Source: CAVQNQ01 sp963714205 (lineage in GTDB: Bacteria > Acidobacteriota > Terriglobia > Bryobacterales > Bryobacteraceae). Taken from it: a DNA stretch of 64,000 bases. The translations under genes and the position numbers were made by a program. Shown piece by piece: positions 37,185 to 46,234 of the stretch. The notes below the pieces were generated by a model. It did no database searches and was not told the DNA's origin. It was given only the letters and a program-made list of their open reading frames with translations. Location: positions 558,001 to 622,000 of the forward strand of contig CAVQNQ010000003.1 of NCBI GenBank assembly GCA_963714205.1, written 5' to 3'. The number at the start of each line of letters is the position of its first letter. The first letter of the stretch is position 1.

Positions 37185-37821
37185 CTAACGGTCAATCTCC
37201 TCCAGAGCGTCGCAGACGGTCGCCTCGGTTGTAAGCATAAGGGAGGCGATGGAAGCTGCGTTCTGTAGAGCGGTGCGCGTTACTTTCGTCGGATCGATCA
37301 CACCCGCCTTCACCAGGTCCTCGTACTGTTCCGTGTAGGCGTTGAAGCCGAAGTTAGGATCCTGACTATCGAGAATCTTCGCGGCGACCACGGCACCCTC
37401 CGTTCCGCAATTCAGCACAATCTGCCGGACAGGCTCCTCGCAAGCGCGACGCACGATGGTGACGCCGAACTGCTCATCGCCCTCGAGCTTCAGATTCGCC
37501 AACGCCATTGAAGCTCTCAGCAAAGCGACGCCCCCGCCAGGCACGATGCCTTCCTCGACAGCCGCGCGAGTGGCATGCAAGGCATCCTCGACGCGGGGTT
37601 TCTTCTCTTTCATCTCGGTTTCGGTCGCGGCGCCGACCAACTTTGACGTCAAGAGCCGTCAGTGTGCCATCCTCCAGCCTCTTGCCACGACCTACTGCCA
37701 TGACTTCGCCCTCTTGCGGTTTCTCCTTAGCGGAATCGGGGATGACGATGCCGTTGCGCGTGGTTTCCTGTTCCTCGGTTCTCTTCACTACGATGCGATC
37801 ATATAGGGGTCGTATATTCAT
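37185..37821 (-). pseudogene. groES-groEL deletion remnant
   Basis: From ATG 37821 (GGAGG 11 bases upstream) the frame encodes the first ~57 residues of GroES: MNIRPLYDRIVVKRTEEQET, GKRLEDGTLTALDVKVG. At ~37645 a different frame takes over with KLVGAATETEMKEKKPRVED, then IVPGGGVALLRA, VLNCGTEGAVVA and DPTKVTRTALQNAASIASLM, i.e. GroEL from about residue 380 to near its end. Missing are the GroES C-terminus and about 380 residues of GroEL. The join falls where GroES has VKVG and GroEL normally has IKVGAATE, pointing to deletion across a short similar sequence. Neither product could make a chaperonin. A functional groESL is presumably elsewhere. Confidence 0.88.
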
Positions 37822-37885
37822 GATGCTGTTAGCCTCCAATTTGTAACTCGACTGCGAACCCAGGCCGTTTCTCGCCCGGCTGGAA

Positions 37886-38098
37886 TCAATTCACGGATGG
37901 GCGCACAGGGCCCGCGGCATGGGCGAGCCAGGCCACCGGGTGGCTGCGAATGCTGCCATCGCGCTCGTTGATATCCGCCCAGTTGGTGTCGTCCTTCAGC
38001 CGGAGAAATACACCATATGTACCCTGGTATGTGCCTTCGGCCAGCACGACTTCGTCGCCTTCACAGAATCCGGTGGCGGCCGGTCTGATGTCAGTCAT
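37886..38098 (-). CDS. Small KOW/SH3-like conserved protein
   Basis: 70 residues from ATG 38098, eight bases after AAGGAGG. The sequence GDEVVLAEGTYQGTYGVFLR and NWADINERDGSIRSHPVAWL looks like a KOW-type beta barrel followed by a conserved tail found in small uncharacterised bacterial proteins. A TTG/ATG further upstream (38122) would extend it without a ribosome site. Same strand as the groES remnant and 45 bp downstream of the exported protein gene. Function unknown. Confidence 0.65.
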   Translation of the reverse strand: MTDIRPAATGFCEGDEVVLAEGTYQGTYGVFLRLKDDTNWADINERDGSIRSHPVAWLAHAAGPVRPSVN

Positions 38099-38143
38099 GT
38101 CGATAACCTCCTTCGCTCGCAAACTCTCCCACTGCCCCTAGGG

Positions 38144-38839
38144 CTATGGTCGAAACTTCGGCTTGTTCACGAGCCTGGCCTTTTCAAGCCTGGCTCGCTC
38201 TGTTTCTTCCTGTTGAGCTGCTTGGGCAGCTTCCCGTTGCGGCGCTTCTTCCTTGTCGAGCCGCGCGGCTTCCAGAATGGCTGCTTCGGCCGGCGCTTCC
38301 AGCCTCTTTAAGACGCCAACCAGCTTGAAGGTCGGGCCGTACGAGGACCGCACCAGGTCGAAGCTGTATTGCGGATCCTGCCATTGTGCAACGACCTCTT
38401 CCTGCTCGCCATAGGGTCCCGCCGGGGCCTTGACCGGAGTGGCGGCCTTGGCCGTTATTCCGTAGGCTGTTGACAAGGCTTCAACGAAATCGTCACTGGT
38501 CAGGCCCTCGGTTTCGTATCGATCGTAATTGACCACGATCCGGAACAACTCGCCGTTATAGAAGTTAAAGACGATGTCTTTCGCCGACTCTGTTTGTGCC
38601 GATGAGCCGAGGTGCGGGGGACTCCATTCAAGCTCCTGGATGAGGTCCGGGCGGCTCTGGATGACCTTCGCTTGAGCGGGAGTCGAACCCACCTGTCTGG
38701 CGATGGCCGGCAGGTCCGCTCCAAGTTGAAAGGTCCGGTAACAGGAAAGATCGCCAGGCAATGTGGCGGCCGACATAGCTCCGAATACAAGCAGTGACGC
38801 GAAGGCCGATCTGGAAACCGTCGCTTTCAATCTACTCAT
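38144..38839 (-). CDS. Exported hypothetical protein
   Basis: 231 residues; N-terminal signal peptide (SAFASLLVFGAMSAATL). Residues ~30-190 are an uncharacterised globular part (YRTFQLGADLPAIARQVG, DIVFNFYNGELFRIVVNYDR, GLTSDDFVEALSTAYG) and the last 40 residues a Glu/Ala/Arg-rich helix. The FQLG opening and the middle part resemble uncharacterised periplasmic proteins of Acidobacteria. No lipobox is evident. It lies downstream of the OmpA-type gene beyond a strong hairpin and so is likely its own unit. Confidence 0.65.
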   Translation of the reverse strand: MSRLKATVSRSAFASLLVFGAMSAATLPGDLSCYRTFQLGADLPAIARQVGSTPAQAKVIQSRPDLIQELEWSPPHLGSSAQTESAKDIVFNFYNGELFRIVVNYDRYETEGLTSDDFVEALSTAYGITAKAATPVKAPAGPYGEQEEVVAQWQDPQYSFDLVRSSYGPTFKLVGVLKRLEAPAEAAILEAARLDKEEAPQREAAQAAQQEETERARLEKARLVNKPKFRP

Positions 38840-38924
38840 TGGGCACCAACTTCTCCTTCCCAGACTGTTTTAGATCCCAGCAACTCAACTGAAGTAGACA
38901 TGTCTTACCTCTTTCTCCGTCCCA

Positions 38925-38956
38925 GGCCGTCCCCACTTCCTGTAACGGGGACGGCC
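38925..38956 (-). terminator. 10-bp perfect hairpin between genes
   Basis: GGCCGTCCCC (38925-38934) pairs with GGGGACGGCC (38947-38956) around a 12-base loop. It lies 53 bp after the stop of the OmpA-type gene and ahead of the next gene on the same strand. There is no T-run on either side, so termination would depend on the stem or on Rho; an mRNA-stabilising role is possible. Confidence 0.5.
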
Positions 38957-39008
38957 TTCCTGAATCAACGGGCGGCGGCGGCCGTCTGCTGTTGTTTGAG
39001 CGCGTGTA

Positions 39009-40748
39009 TTATCGGGCTGCGATCGGCGTGCCAATCTCAGTGCCAATTACTTCGCCCGAGATAACTAATTCCACCCGCCGATTCTGCTGTCGTCCTTTCG
39101 CGGTGTCGTTGGAGGCCACCGGATCAGCTTTGCCGAGGCCCTTCGCCGTGACCGAACTCCCCGGCATTCCCTGCTGTACCAGGTAATCGCGTACAGCCCC
39201 GCCGCGTTGTTCGGAGAGCCGCTGATTGTAGTCGTCCCCGCCGACGCTGTCGGTGTAGCCTTCAACATCGAGCCTCAGACCGGGGTGCCCCGATACGATC
39301 CCGGCCACCTTGGCCAGCTTCTCTCGTGCGAGAGGCCGCAACGAGAACTTGGCCGTGTCGAAAAGAACATCCGACATGTTCACGATCAAGCCACGCGCTG
39401 TGTCGCGAGTCTCGAGAACCGCGTTGAACTGACTCAGAAGCTGAGCTCGCAGTTCCGTCTTTTCCGCGGCCGCGCGAACCAGTTCCGCCTGGGCACTGGC
39501 CAGCTGCGCGTCGTTCTCGCGCTTTAGACGATCGGCCTCGGTTTGGGCAGCGGCCATCTGCGCATCGCTGGCGGCCTTCACCCGGGCCGCTTCGGTCTGG
39601 GCCGCGGCTAAGGTGGCGTCGTTCTCGCGTTTCAGCCGATCGGCCTCGCTCTGCGCGGCGGCCATCTGAGCGTCGCTGGCGCGCTTTGCGCTATCCGCTT
39701 CGTTCTGAGCGGCCTCCATCTTGGCGGCGTTCTCTAGCTTCACACGGTCCGCTTCAGACTGCGCGGCAACCCGCGCCGCCTCGGCGTCCCGTGCAGTACG
39801 CTCGGCATCGGCTTGTGCCGCGGCACGCTCGGTCTCGGTGCGTGCCTGAATATCCGCTGCCGCCTGGCGCTCGTTGGCCAGCCGCTCCGCATCGATCTTC
39901 TTAACGGTTATGATGCGGGAGTCTTCGGCCATTTGGACCGCCTCACGGGCGACCGTGCCGATGGGCTTCCTTCCTGCCCTACCCTTCAGATAGCCCTCGG
40001 CATTCCCCAGGCCCGTGACAGCCTTTTCGAAAGTATCGGGGGCATACCGCTCCGCACCGGTCCAGCGTGCAATCTGGACGGCGTTACGTGCCTCATAGAG
40101 CTCCAACGGCACCTTTGCGCTCAGCCGCATAGGCTTGATTTCGGCCGGGTTCACGTTCAAGGTGTACTGCCCTCTCTGTAAGAGCTCGTATTTCGCGTCA
40201 ACCTGCTCAATCGTTCCGGTCGTATCTTGCCTGATGGAATTCTCCATGACCACAACGTCGCTGGGCTGGGTTACCGCGAAATAGGGCTCGGCAGTCACAA
40301 TCAATGCGAACGACTGCAAATCGGTGGTGGCGTCCAGCCGGGTCTTGTCTCCATTCAAGAGCACTTCGCCAATGTTGGTAGCGCGGCCCTCCGGAGTGAT
40401 GGCCCACATTACGTATGTGAGGTACTCGGGACCGAACTTGGTGGCGGGCTGCAACTTCTCCATCCGCGCATCAATCTTGATAACACCTTGCTTGCTCTCC
40501 ACCGTGGCCTCGCCGCGGGCCTCGGGTAAGAGCGACGTCCCGCGAAAATCGATCTTCGTAGATCCGCTGCGGTGATTGTAGTTGACCGCCTTTGTGGTGC
40601 GCTCGACCACGGTGATCCGATAGATGGGCATGGTGCCGGCGGCCATCCGGATTGCATTTTCGGTTGGCTGCCGAACCGGGTTCGGAGCCTGCGACGGCTG
40701 GGCCGCCGCAAGTCCACATACCATTAGAAACGTACCGATGATCTTCAT
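39009..40748 (-). CDS. OmpA-family envelope protein with 18-residue coiled repeats
   Basis: 579 residues. Signal peptide at 1-16 (IIGTFLMVCGLAAAQ). Residues ~40-260 are an uncharacterised beta-rich domain. Residues ~285-435 form a long Ala-rich coiled coil with six 18-residue repeats. The C-terminal ~110 residues are an OmpA peptidoglycan-binding domain: VLFDTAKFSLRPLAREKLAK, VEGYTDSVGGDDYNQRLSEQ, the Arg of NRRVEL; the Asp and Arg that hold diaminopimelate are present. It probably links the outer envelope to peptidoglycan. Its ATG overlaps the stop of the SYLF gene (ATGA), so they are translationally coupled. Confidence 0.88.
   Translation of the reverse strand: MKIIGTFLMVCGLAAAQPSQAPNPVRQPTENAIRMAAGTMPIYRITVVERTTKAVNYNHRSGSTKIDFRGTSLLPEARGEATVESKQGVIKIDARMEKLQPATKFGPEYLTYVMWAITPEGRATNIGEVLLNGDKTRLDATTDLQSFALIVTAEPYFAVTQPSDVVVMENSIRQDTTGTIEQVDAKYELLQRGQYTLNVNPAEIKPMRLSAKVPLELYEARNAVQIARWTGAERYAPDTFEKAVTGLGNAEGYLKGRAGRKPIGTVAREAVQMAEDSRIITVKKIDAERLANERQAAADIQARTETERAAAQADAERTARDAEAARVAAQSEADRVKLENAAKMEAAQNEADSAKRASDAQMAAAQSEADRLKRENDATLAAAQTEAARVKAASDAQMAAAQTEADRLKRENDAQLASAQAELVRAAAEKTELRAQLLSQFNAVLETRDTARGLIVNMSDVLFDTAKFSLRPLAREKLAKVAGIVSGHPGLRLDVEGYTDSVGGDDYNQRLSEQRGGAVRDYLVQQGMPGSSVTAKGLGKADPVASNDTAKGRQQNRRVELVISGEVIGTEIGTPIAAR
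39444..39767 (-). repeat. Six 54-bp repeats coding an 18-residue coiled-coil unit
   Basis: Within the OmpA-type gene, residues 328-435 repeat AAQxEADRLKRENDAxLA with drift. Eighteen residues equal one hendecad plus one heptad, giving a nearly straight coil. The DNA repeats are also clear, so copy number could vary between strains. Confidence 0.75.
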
Positions 40749-41446
40749 TTCTCCGTCCTGTCCGCGTTCGTTGAGTGTTCTCGCTCCGAGTGCTCGTTCA
40801 GCAGTGCCATCAGGTGCGCAGCCGATTTGGGCGCGGGTCTCCCACTAGTCACGATGTCCCGGTTATCCAGTTTCATGCCGTAGAGGGCGGCATTGTCGTC
40901 TAAATCCTCACGCAGGGTGGCCCCTTCCAGAGCAAGGCCGGCAAACAGACCCTGTGACCGCGACCACGAGAGAATCTCCGCATGCATTTGGGCATCGGTT
41001 TGAGCAGTTGCCGTGCGTCCCACCGGACCGGCGGCAACCGATCCCTCGGCGCCCAACGTAAACTTGCTCTCAAGCAACTTATCCGCTCCGCGTTCCGACA
41101 TGACCAGCATGATCAGGTCTGTTTCAGAGCCACCGATCTGAAAGCCGACGCTCCCGCCTTCGATGCGAACCGCGGCGGGGTCCGACCAGCCATAACCGTT
41201 CTTGTTACGGCACGACAAGAACCCCTTTCCGTACTTCCCGCCGACTATGAATGCCCCCGTCTTGAGGCTTGGAACAATCACGATGCAGTACGCCTTCTCC
41301 AGCAGATCCTGCGGGATCCCTTTGTCGGGGGTTGCCATTACCTCAGAGAAGACTGCCGCAGCCTCGCCCAATCGTTTGGCAGGCGCCCTGTCGATTGCCA
41401 ACAGCGACGTTGTCAAGACCAAACCAGCCGCAATCGCCAATTTCAT
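40745..41446 (-). CDS. Exported SYLF (YSC84-type) lipid-binding protein
   Basis: 233 residues from ATG 41446, where a signal peptide begins (MKLAIAAGLVLTTSLLAI); the frame stays open to 41518 but the extra residues are unlike a signal sequence. The SYLF domain is complete: EVMATPDKGIPQDLLEKAYC IVIVPSLKTGAFIVGGKYGK, FLSCRNKNG, VGFQIGGSETDLIMLVM and the later LEGATLREDLDDNAALYG. Family members bind phosphoinositides in eukaryotes; bacterial members are periplasmic and poorly understood. The stop overlaps the OmpA-type start by four bases, suggesting equimolar production of two envelope proteins. Confidence 0.88.
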   Translation of the reverse strand: MKLAIAAGLVLTTSLLAIDRAPAKRLGEAAAVFSEVMATPDKGIPQDLLEKAYCIVIVPSLKTGAFIVGGKYGKGFLSCRNKNGYGWSDPAAVRIEGGSVGFQIGGSETDLIMLVMSERGADKLLESKFTLGAEGSVAAGPVGRTATAQTDAQMHAEILSWSRSQGLFAGLALEGATLREDLDDNAALYGMKLDNRDIVTSGRPAPKSAAHLMALLNEHSEREHSTNADRTEK

Positions 41447-41675
41447 TTGTTTGCGCTTCTTTCTATCGCGTGTATCTGTCGCGACTGCTCTGCTAGTGCA
41501 CGGGGGGCACCATCTCAAAGCGGCTCGGCGGGGGCCATGCGGCAGCCGTGCAGGTGAACGGCGTTGTGAAGAGATCTCGTCGACGCGCCGGGTCTACCGG
41601 CGCGGACAGAGGGTCCGAAGTGCTGCGCCGAATGCAGTTTCTGCTGCGGAAGTGCAGGTTTTGCTTGTGGCGCGC

Positions 41676-41876
41676 CTACTCAGGCTTGGCAAGCGGTTTG
41701 TACTTCAGCATCCACGCCGCCGTGTTCCGGGCGCGTTGGCAGTCCGGGCACCACGGGAAATCCCTGGTGGCCTGGACGTACTCGCCCCGCGGCGCGGCTA
41801 TCGGTTGGCCGCAGAAGCTGAACACGTTCAACGGCCGGAGGCTATGGCGAACTTGAAGTTGTGTTTGCGTGGTCAT
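41676..41876 (-). CDS. Small zinc-ribbon hypothetical protein
   Basis: 66 residues from ATG 41876, preceded by GAGGATGAG. Sequence features are FSFCGQP and WCPDCQRARNTAAW, giving a CxG plus CPDC arrangement that could bind a single zinc. The open frame runs upstream to 42248, but those residues are Arg-rich and belong to the overlap with the GH130 gene. Orphan gene with no recognised family name; encoded on the same strand as GH130, 137 bp after its stop. Confidence 0.45.
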   Translation of the reverse strand: MTTQTQLQVRHSLRPLNVFSFCGQPIAAPRGEYVQATRDFPWCPDCQRARNTAAWMLKYKPLAKPE

Positions 41877-42013
41877 CTCATCCTCGATTAAGGTCAATCT
41901 AAACTGACGCGGAGCCAATATCTTTGCACGACACAGGCCAAAACAGTTTCGCACCAAGTAATCTGTCTCCGGCCGGCGCGCAAAACCAGAGCGAACCAGG
42001 ATCTTGTCACGGA

Positions 42014-43471
42014 CTATTCCATTGCGGCAAGCACTTGCTCCAGCGGAATCGTCGCGAACGTCGTGGCGTAGTCGGATATGCCGTATGGAATAACAAGCAG
42101 CCGGCCATGCACGAGGCTCCCGCACGAATAGACGACGTTTGGCACGTAGCCATCGCGCTCGCTTGCATTTGGCTTGATGAGCGGCTCGGGAAGGCGGCCG
42201 ATAACCTTGGTTGGGTCGTCGCGGTCGAGCAAGAAAGCGCCGATGCAATACTTTCGCATGGGCCCCACGCCATGGCTGATTACGAGCCAGCCAGCTTCCG
42301 TTTCGATAGGCGAGCCGCAGTTCCCTAACTGGATGAATTCCCAGGGGAACCTGGGCTCGAGAATAAGCTGCATGCTATCCCAGAAATGGAGATGATCGGA
42401 GAACATCACGTAGATATTCTCGGCGTCCTGCCGGCCCAACATCGCATAAAGACCGTTGATCTTGCGGGGAAAGAGCGCCATGCCCTTGTTCTCGACGGCC
42501 GGGCCGTTCAGGGTGATGAATTTGAAACGGAGAAAATCGGAGGTCTCGAGAAACTGAGGCAAAATCATTCTGCCATCATACGCGGTATAAGTCGCATAAT
42601 ATGTGTGCGTGCCGTCATCTCGGCGGAAGAGAACAAAGCGCGCGTCCTCGATCCCGTTGCTCTGGGAAGGAGTCACGGGAAACAAGACGCGCTCGGATAG
42701 GCCCGACTCCGGAGTGAACTGGACCTCGTAATTGGAGCTGGCGAGCATCAGGGTTTCCCGGGCGACACCCTTCGCCGTTTCCCGCTCGCGCTCTGGTTGC
42801 TGGATTTCAGTGCGGCTGATGCTGGCGCGCAGTTCCTGCATCGTGAATGCGTCCGGCAAGCCCCTGAGAACCTCCCGGTTGAAGTCGCCCATCAGACGGA
42901 GCTCCTGGAGCTTCCGCTCGAACAGGGGCTTTTCGAATGTCGAGTTGGGCACTTGCATCGGCTCGAGGCTGTAACGGGAGGGCACATCCATTGTGATGTT
43001 AGCGTCGGCGTCCAATATTCCGCTGCGAAAAGCGATCGAGGATACGTGCCCCTCGGCCGTGGCACGCAAGCTCAGGATGAAACGCAACGATCCGGGCGGG
43101 ACGTCCGACTGGTCCGGATGCGGCACCATCGAGGGATTGAACAGCGCCGCCGCTTCGAGCGAATATTCATGAGTGAAATAACCGCCCAGCAATAACTTTC
43201 GTTCTTCCGAGAGTTTCTGGCCATTAAGTAGATAGGGGCTCACCGCGTCAAAGCGACGGCGGAGGAATTCGTCGATCTTCAGTTGGCGGTCGCCGAATTC
43301 GGCCCGCACCCCCTTCAGGAGGGTATGGACTTCGCCTTCGGGAAGAGCCATGACCCGGGCGGTGATCTTAACGGAGCGCTGGTCGCTCATCAGACGAAAA
43401 GGGCGGGCCAGCACGTGAGTGCGGTCCGGGTCGAGAGTGACAGTGCTGCGATTTACATCGATTTGTCTCAT
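42014..43471 (-). CDS. Glycoside hydrolase family 130-type phosphorylase/hydrolase
   Basis: 485 residues from ATG 43471, whose ATGA overlaps the stop of the glycosyltransferase gene. The C-terminal half has GH130 landmarks: GIEDARFVLF, YYATYTAYDG, HFWDSMQLILEP, GWLVISHGVG, IGAFLLDRDDPTKVIGR and PNVVYSCG. GH130 enzymes phosphorolyse or hydrolyse beta-mannosides in a five-bladed propeller. The first ~170 residues are an extra N-terminal domain beginning MRQIDVNRSTVTLDPDRTHV. Paired with a mannosyltransferase-like partner, the enzyme may make, trim or recycle a mannose-containing glycan. Substrate is an inference. Confidence 0.85.
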   Translation of the reverse strand: MRQIDVNRSTVTLDPDRTHVLARPFRLMSDQRSVKITARVMALPEGEVHTLLKGVRAEFGDRQLKIDEFLRRRFDAVSPYLLNGQKLSEERKLLLGGYFTHEYSLEAAALFNPSMVPHPDQSDVPPGSLRFILSLRATAEGHVSSIAFRSGILDADANITMDVPSRYSLEPMQVPNSTFEKPLFERKLQELRLMGDFNREVLRGLPDAFTMQELRASISRTEIQQPERERETAKGVARETLMLASSNYEVQFTPESGLSERVLFPVTPSQSNGIEDARFVLFRRDDGTHTYYATYTAYDGRMILPQFLETSDFLRFKFITLNGPAVENKGMALFPRKINGLYAMLGRQDAENIYVMFSDHLHFWDSMQLILEPRFPWEFIQLGNCGSPIETEAGWLVISHGVGPMRKYCIGAFLLDRDDPTKVIGRLPEPLIKPNASERDGYVPNVVYSCGSLVHGRLLVIPYGISDYATTFATIPLEQVLAAME

Positions 43472-45765
43472 TGAGTGATCGAGGCTGCCAGAGCGGTCCG
43501 CCGAACGCCCGTCGCGGTGTTTTGGATCAGCCGCATTTCCGCCACCGAGAGGAGAAAGGCCAGCATCGATTCCGCTCCCTGGTTTTCGTTGGTCCGGTCC
43601 GCGTGAAGCCCATCGCGGCAGCCGCCTGTCTCCTGCGCGTAGAGTTCCAGACCGACATCGTTCCAGCCGAGAAACCAGTCGAAGGCGCGTTGGGCTTGCT
43701 CGTACCACCACGGATCCGCAGAGGCGCGGTACGCTTCCAGGCAAGCCGAAACCGTGGTTTGCGCCTCGATGGGTTGCTGGTCGAAGTCCGCGCGCGCGCC
43801 GTTGCGCTTGTAGAATCCGTTGCTGCCGATGGGCCGCAGTTGACCGTTCGGCGACGTCTGCACACCCACGAGCCAGCGCAAGGCCCGTATGCCTCGTTCG
43901 TAGACGCTCCCCTGCCCGGTAGCGCGTCCGCTGACAATCAGGGCGTGAGCCAGTTTGGCGTTGTCATAAGTCAACCCGTCTTCAAACCAGGTCCAGCCGG
44001 GCTCGGCGACCTTGTCGAAAATTGTCACCAGCCGGCTAGTCATCTCTCGGCGGATGTTCTTGGCCAGCCGGTCGCCTTTCGATCGGCCCAGATACTCGTG
44101 AATGCCAATCAGGGTGAATGCCCAGGCGCGCGGCGAGGTGAAGTCCATCACGGCCGGCAGCGCCCGCACGAAGAGTTGGTCGGCCTTTGTCTGCGAGCTC
44201 CAGTGCGGCGAGCGCCCCACGGCGGTGCCCAACGCCCAAATCGCCCGGCCGTGACTATCCTCGGACCCTTGTTCGTCTAGCCAGCGGCGGTCGCTATTTA
44301 GAAAGTTGTGGAAGCGTCCGAGTTTTGAATTGAAGGCATAGTCCAGGAACCCCGCATAGGTTGTGGCAAGCGCCCGGACTCGCTTCGGAGCGTCTTCCAA
44401 CTGGCCGAGCAACACCACGAGGATGAGTGCGCGGGCGTTGTCGTCCGTGCAGTAGCCTTCGGAGCGATTCGGCGCGGTGAAGCTCGCGTGCTGAAAGATG
44501 CCCGTCGAATCGGTCATATGGTAGAGATGACCCAGGTTCAGCTCCGGCGATTCATGCGGCCGATGGCCGAACCCGTTTGCCGCAGCAGATACCAGAGGCG
44601 CCGCCGCTCCCTGCCGTCGCGCCACTTCGAAAGAGTCCATGTAGATCCCGGCGGTGTGGCTCCAAACCATTGCACGGCCCAACTTGTAGGCGGTATCGCT
44701 CATGGCGCACCGGCGCGTCCCATCGCGCAACAACCCACTTACCTCGTGCGCGATCGCCTTCGCATCCGCGAACGGCACCAGTACGCCGCGCTGGTCGCTC
44801 AACAATTCGGCGGCATGCCAATACGGCGTCGAAATCACGGCTTTGCCCGCGCCAAACGCATACGCCAATGTCCCCGATGTAATCTGGGCTTCTTCCAGGT
44901 AAGGAGTAATGTAAAGATCCGCAGCTCCAATGAACTCGGTCAGTTCCTGTAGCTCTACAAATCGGTTGTGGAAGATGACGTTGTTCTCGATCTTGTTTCT
45001 CCTGACGATGGCTTCCAGTCCGAGGCGGTAGGCTTCCCCCCGCGTGCGCAACTCGTGAGGGTGCGTGGCGCCGAGCACGATGTAGACGACGTCGGGAAAC
45101 TCCGCCACCACATCCGGCAGCGCATTCAGCACATGTTCAATCCCCTTGTTCGGCGAAAGCAGCCCGAAGGTCAGCAGCACCTTCTTTCCGGCCACGCCGA
45201 ACTGGTCCTTGTAATGATCCGGGGCGACGAACGGCACGTCGGGGATGCCATGCGGGATGAGATCGATCTGATCCCACGGCGCCTGGTACACCTCTCGCAA
45301 GATGCTCCGTCCGCGCTCGGTCATGACCACCAACCGGGTCGAGCGCGCGAGCAATCCCTGCATCACGCGATGCTGATCGGCGTTCGGCTTGGGGAGAACG
45401 GTGTGGAGCGTGGTGACGACCGGTGCTTTCAATTCGCGCAGCAGCGCCAGGAGGTGGCTGCCGGCCGGCCCGCCGAAGATTCCGAACTCGTGCTGAACCG
45501 AGACAACGTCCACGTTACTGAAGTTCAGGAAATCGGCGGCTCGCCGGTACGACTCGAGGTCCTGCTCCTCGATCTCGAAGCGAACGGCGTCCGGATACCG
45601 ATAGCAGCCCTTGAGGTCATTGATCGGCACCGCGAAACATCGGCTTCGAGGATGCCGCGCCGACACGGCCCCAAGCAGGTCGGAGGTAAACGTGGCAATA
45701 CCGCATTTGCGCGGCAAGTAGTTTCCGAGAAACGCGACGGTTCGGATGCTGGAGGCTGTTTTCAC
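43468..45765 (-). CDS. GT4 glycosyltransferase fused to an (alpha/alpha)-barrel domain
   Basis: About 765 residues from GTG 45765 (frame open to 45840). Residues ~5-400 are a GT-B glycosyltransferase of family 4: NYLPRKCGIATFTSDLLGAV, VSVQHEFGIFGG, VTTLHTVLP, LIPHGIPD, LLTFGLLSPNKGIEHVL and the donor-site ITPYLEEAQITSGTLAYAFG. Residues ~420-760 form an alpha/alpha-barrel-like domain (SEGYCTDDNARALIL, GRAIWALG, FEDGLTYDNAKLAHALI, RTNENQGAESMLAFLLS), similar to six-hairpin glycosidases. The fusion plus the coupled GH130 gene suggests one machine for synthesising and remodelling a surface or storage glycan. Function inferred. Confidence 0.85.
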   Translation of the reverse strand: MKTASSIRTVAFLGNYLPRKCGIATFTSDLLGAVSARHPRSRCFAVPINDLKGCYRYPDAVRFEIEEQDLESYRRAADFLNFSNVDVVSVQHEFGIFGGPAGSHLLALLRELKAPVVTTLHTVLPKPNADQHRVMQGLLARSTRLVVMTERGRSILREVYQAPWDQIDLIPHGIPDVPFVAPDHYKDQFGVAGKKVLLTFGLLSPNKGIEHVLNALPDVVAEFPDVVYIVLGATHPHELRTRGEAYRLGLEAIVRRNKIENNVIFHNRFVELQELTEFIGAADLYITPYLEEAQITSGTLAYAFGAGKAVISTPYWHAAELLSDQRGVLVPFADAKAIAHEVSGLLRDGTRRCAMSDTAYKLGRAMVWSHTAGIYMDSFEVARRQGAAAPLVSAAANGFGHRPHESPELNLGHLYHMTDSTGIFQHASFTAPNRSEGYCTDDNARALILVVLLGQLEDAPKRVRALATTYAGFLDYAFNSKLGRFHNFLNSDRRWLDEQGSEDSHGRAIWALGTAVGRSPHWSSQTKADQLFVRALPAVMDFTSPRAWAFTLIGIHEYLGRSKGDRLAKNIRREMTSRLVTIFDKVAEPGWTWFEDGLTYDNAKLAHALIVSGRATGQGSVYERGIRALRWLVGVQTSPNGQLRPIGSNGFYKRNGARADFDQQPIEAQTTVSACLEAYRASADPWWYEQAQRAFDWFLGWNDVGLELYAQETGGCRDGLHADRTNENQGAESMLAFLLSVAEMRLIQNTATGVRRTALAASITQ

Positions 45766-45844
45766 GACTTGGGTCCACCTATTTCTTTTTTGCCATCGCA
45801 ACCGCGGGCGGCAGCAACGGCCAGGCGCAGAACCGCTCACTCAT

Positions 45845-46234
45845 TCACGCGGCATTGACGAGAGTCCCGCTGCAAGATTCCATTTCTTCCCACCCATCCC
45901 GATCGACAACGGCCTGGCACTGGATACAACGCGGCGCCCACGGCACGGCCGCGAGGCGCCTTGAACTGATCGCCGATTCGCACTCGATGCAGACTCCAAA
46001 GCTGCCATCGCGAATCCTTCGTAGTGCAGCTTTCACGTCACGCAGGAGGGTAGACTCGCGGTCCACGTTTCGAATCGCCAGATCCCGTTCCGACGCGTAC
46101 TGAATCTCATCCATCTGATCCGCGCTCTTCTCGATGGCGATATGATCCCGCTTCTGCGATACCCCGGCTAGTTCAGCCTCTTTTCGTTCGAGGACTTCCT
46201 GGAACCCGTTCATCCCGGTAGGTGCTATCTTCAT
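45845..46234 (-). CDS. DksA/TraR-type zinc-finger protein
   Basis: 129 residues from ATG 46234, preceded by AGAGGACGTA. The helical hairpin (FQEVLERKEAELAGVSQKRD ... IQYASERDLAIRNVDRES) is followed by the C4 zinc finger CIEC-x17-CIQC and LLRDVKAALRRIRDGSFGVC leading into it. DksA-like proteins bind the RNA polymerase secondary channel; the acidic tip residues (DxxD) of true DksA are not obvious, so this may be one of the broader TraR-type regulators. Upstream of it lies a 320-bp divergent spacer. Confidence 0.8.
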   Translation of the reverse strand: MKIAPTGMNGFQEVLERKEAELAGVSQKRDHIAIEKSADQMDEIQYASERDLAIRNVDRESTLLRDVKAALRRIRDGSFGVCIECESAISSRRLAAVPWAPRCIQCQAVVDRDGWEEMESCSGTLVNAA

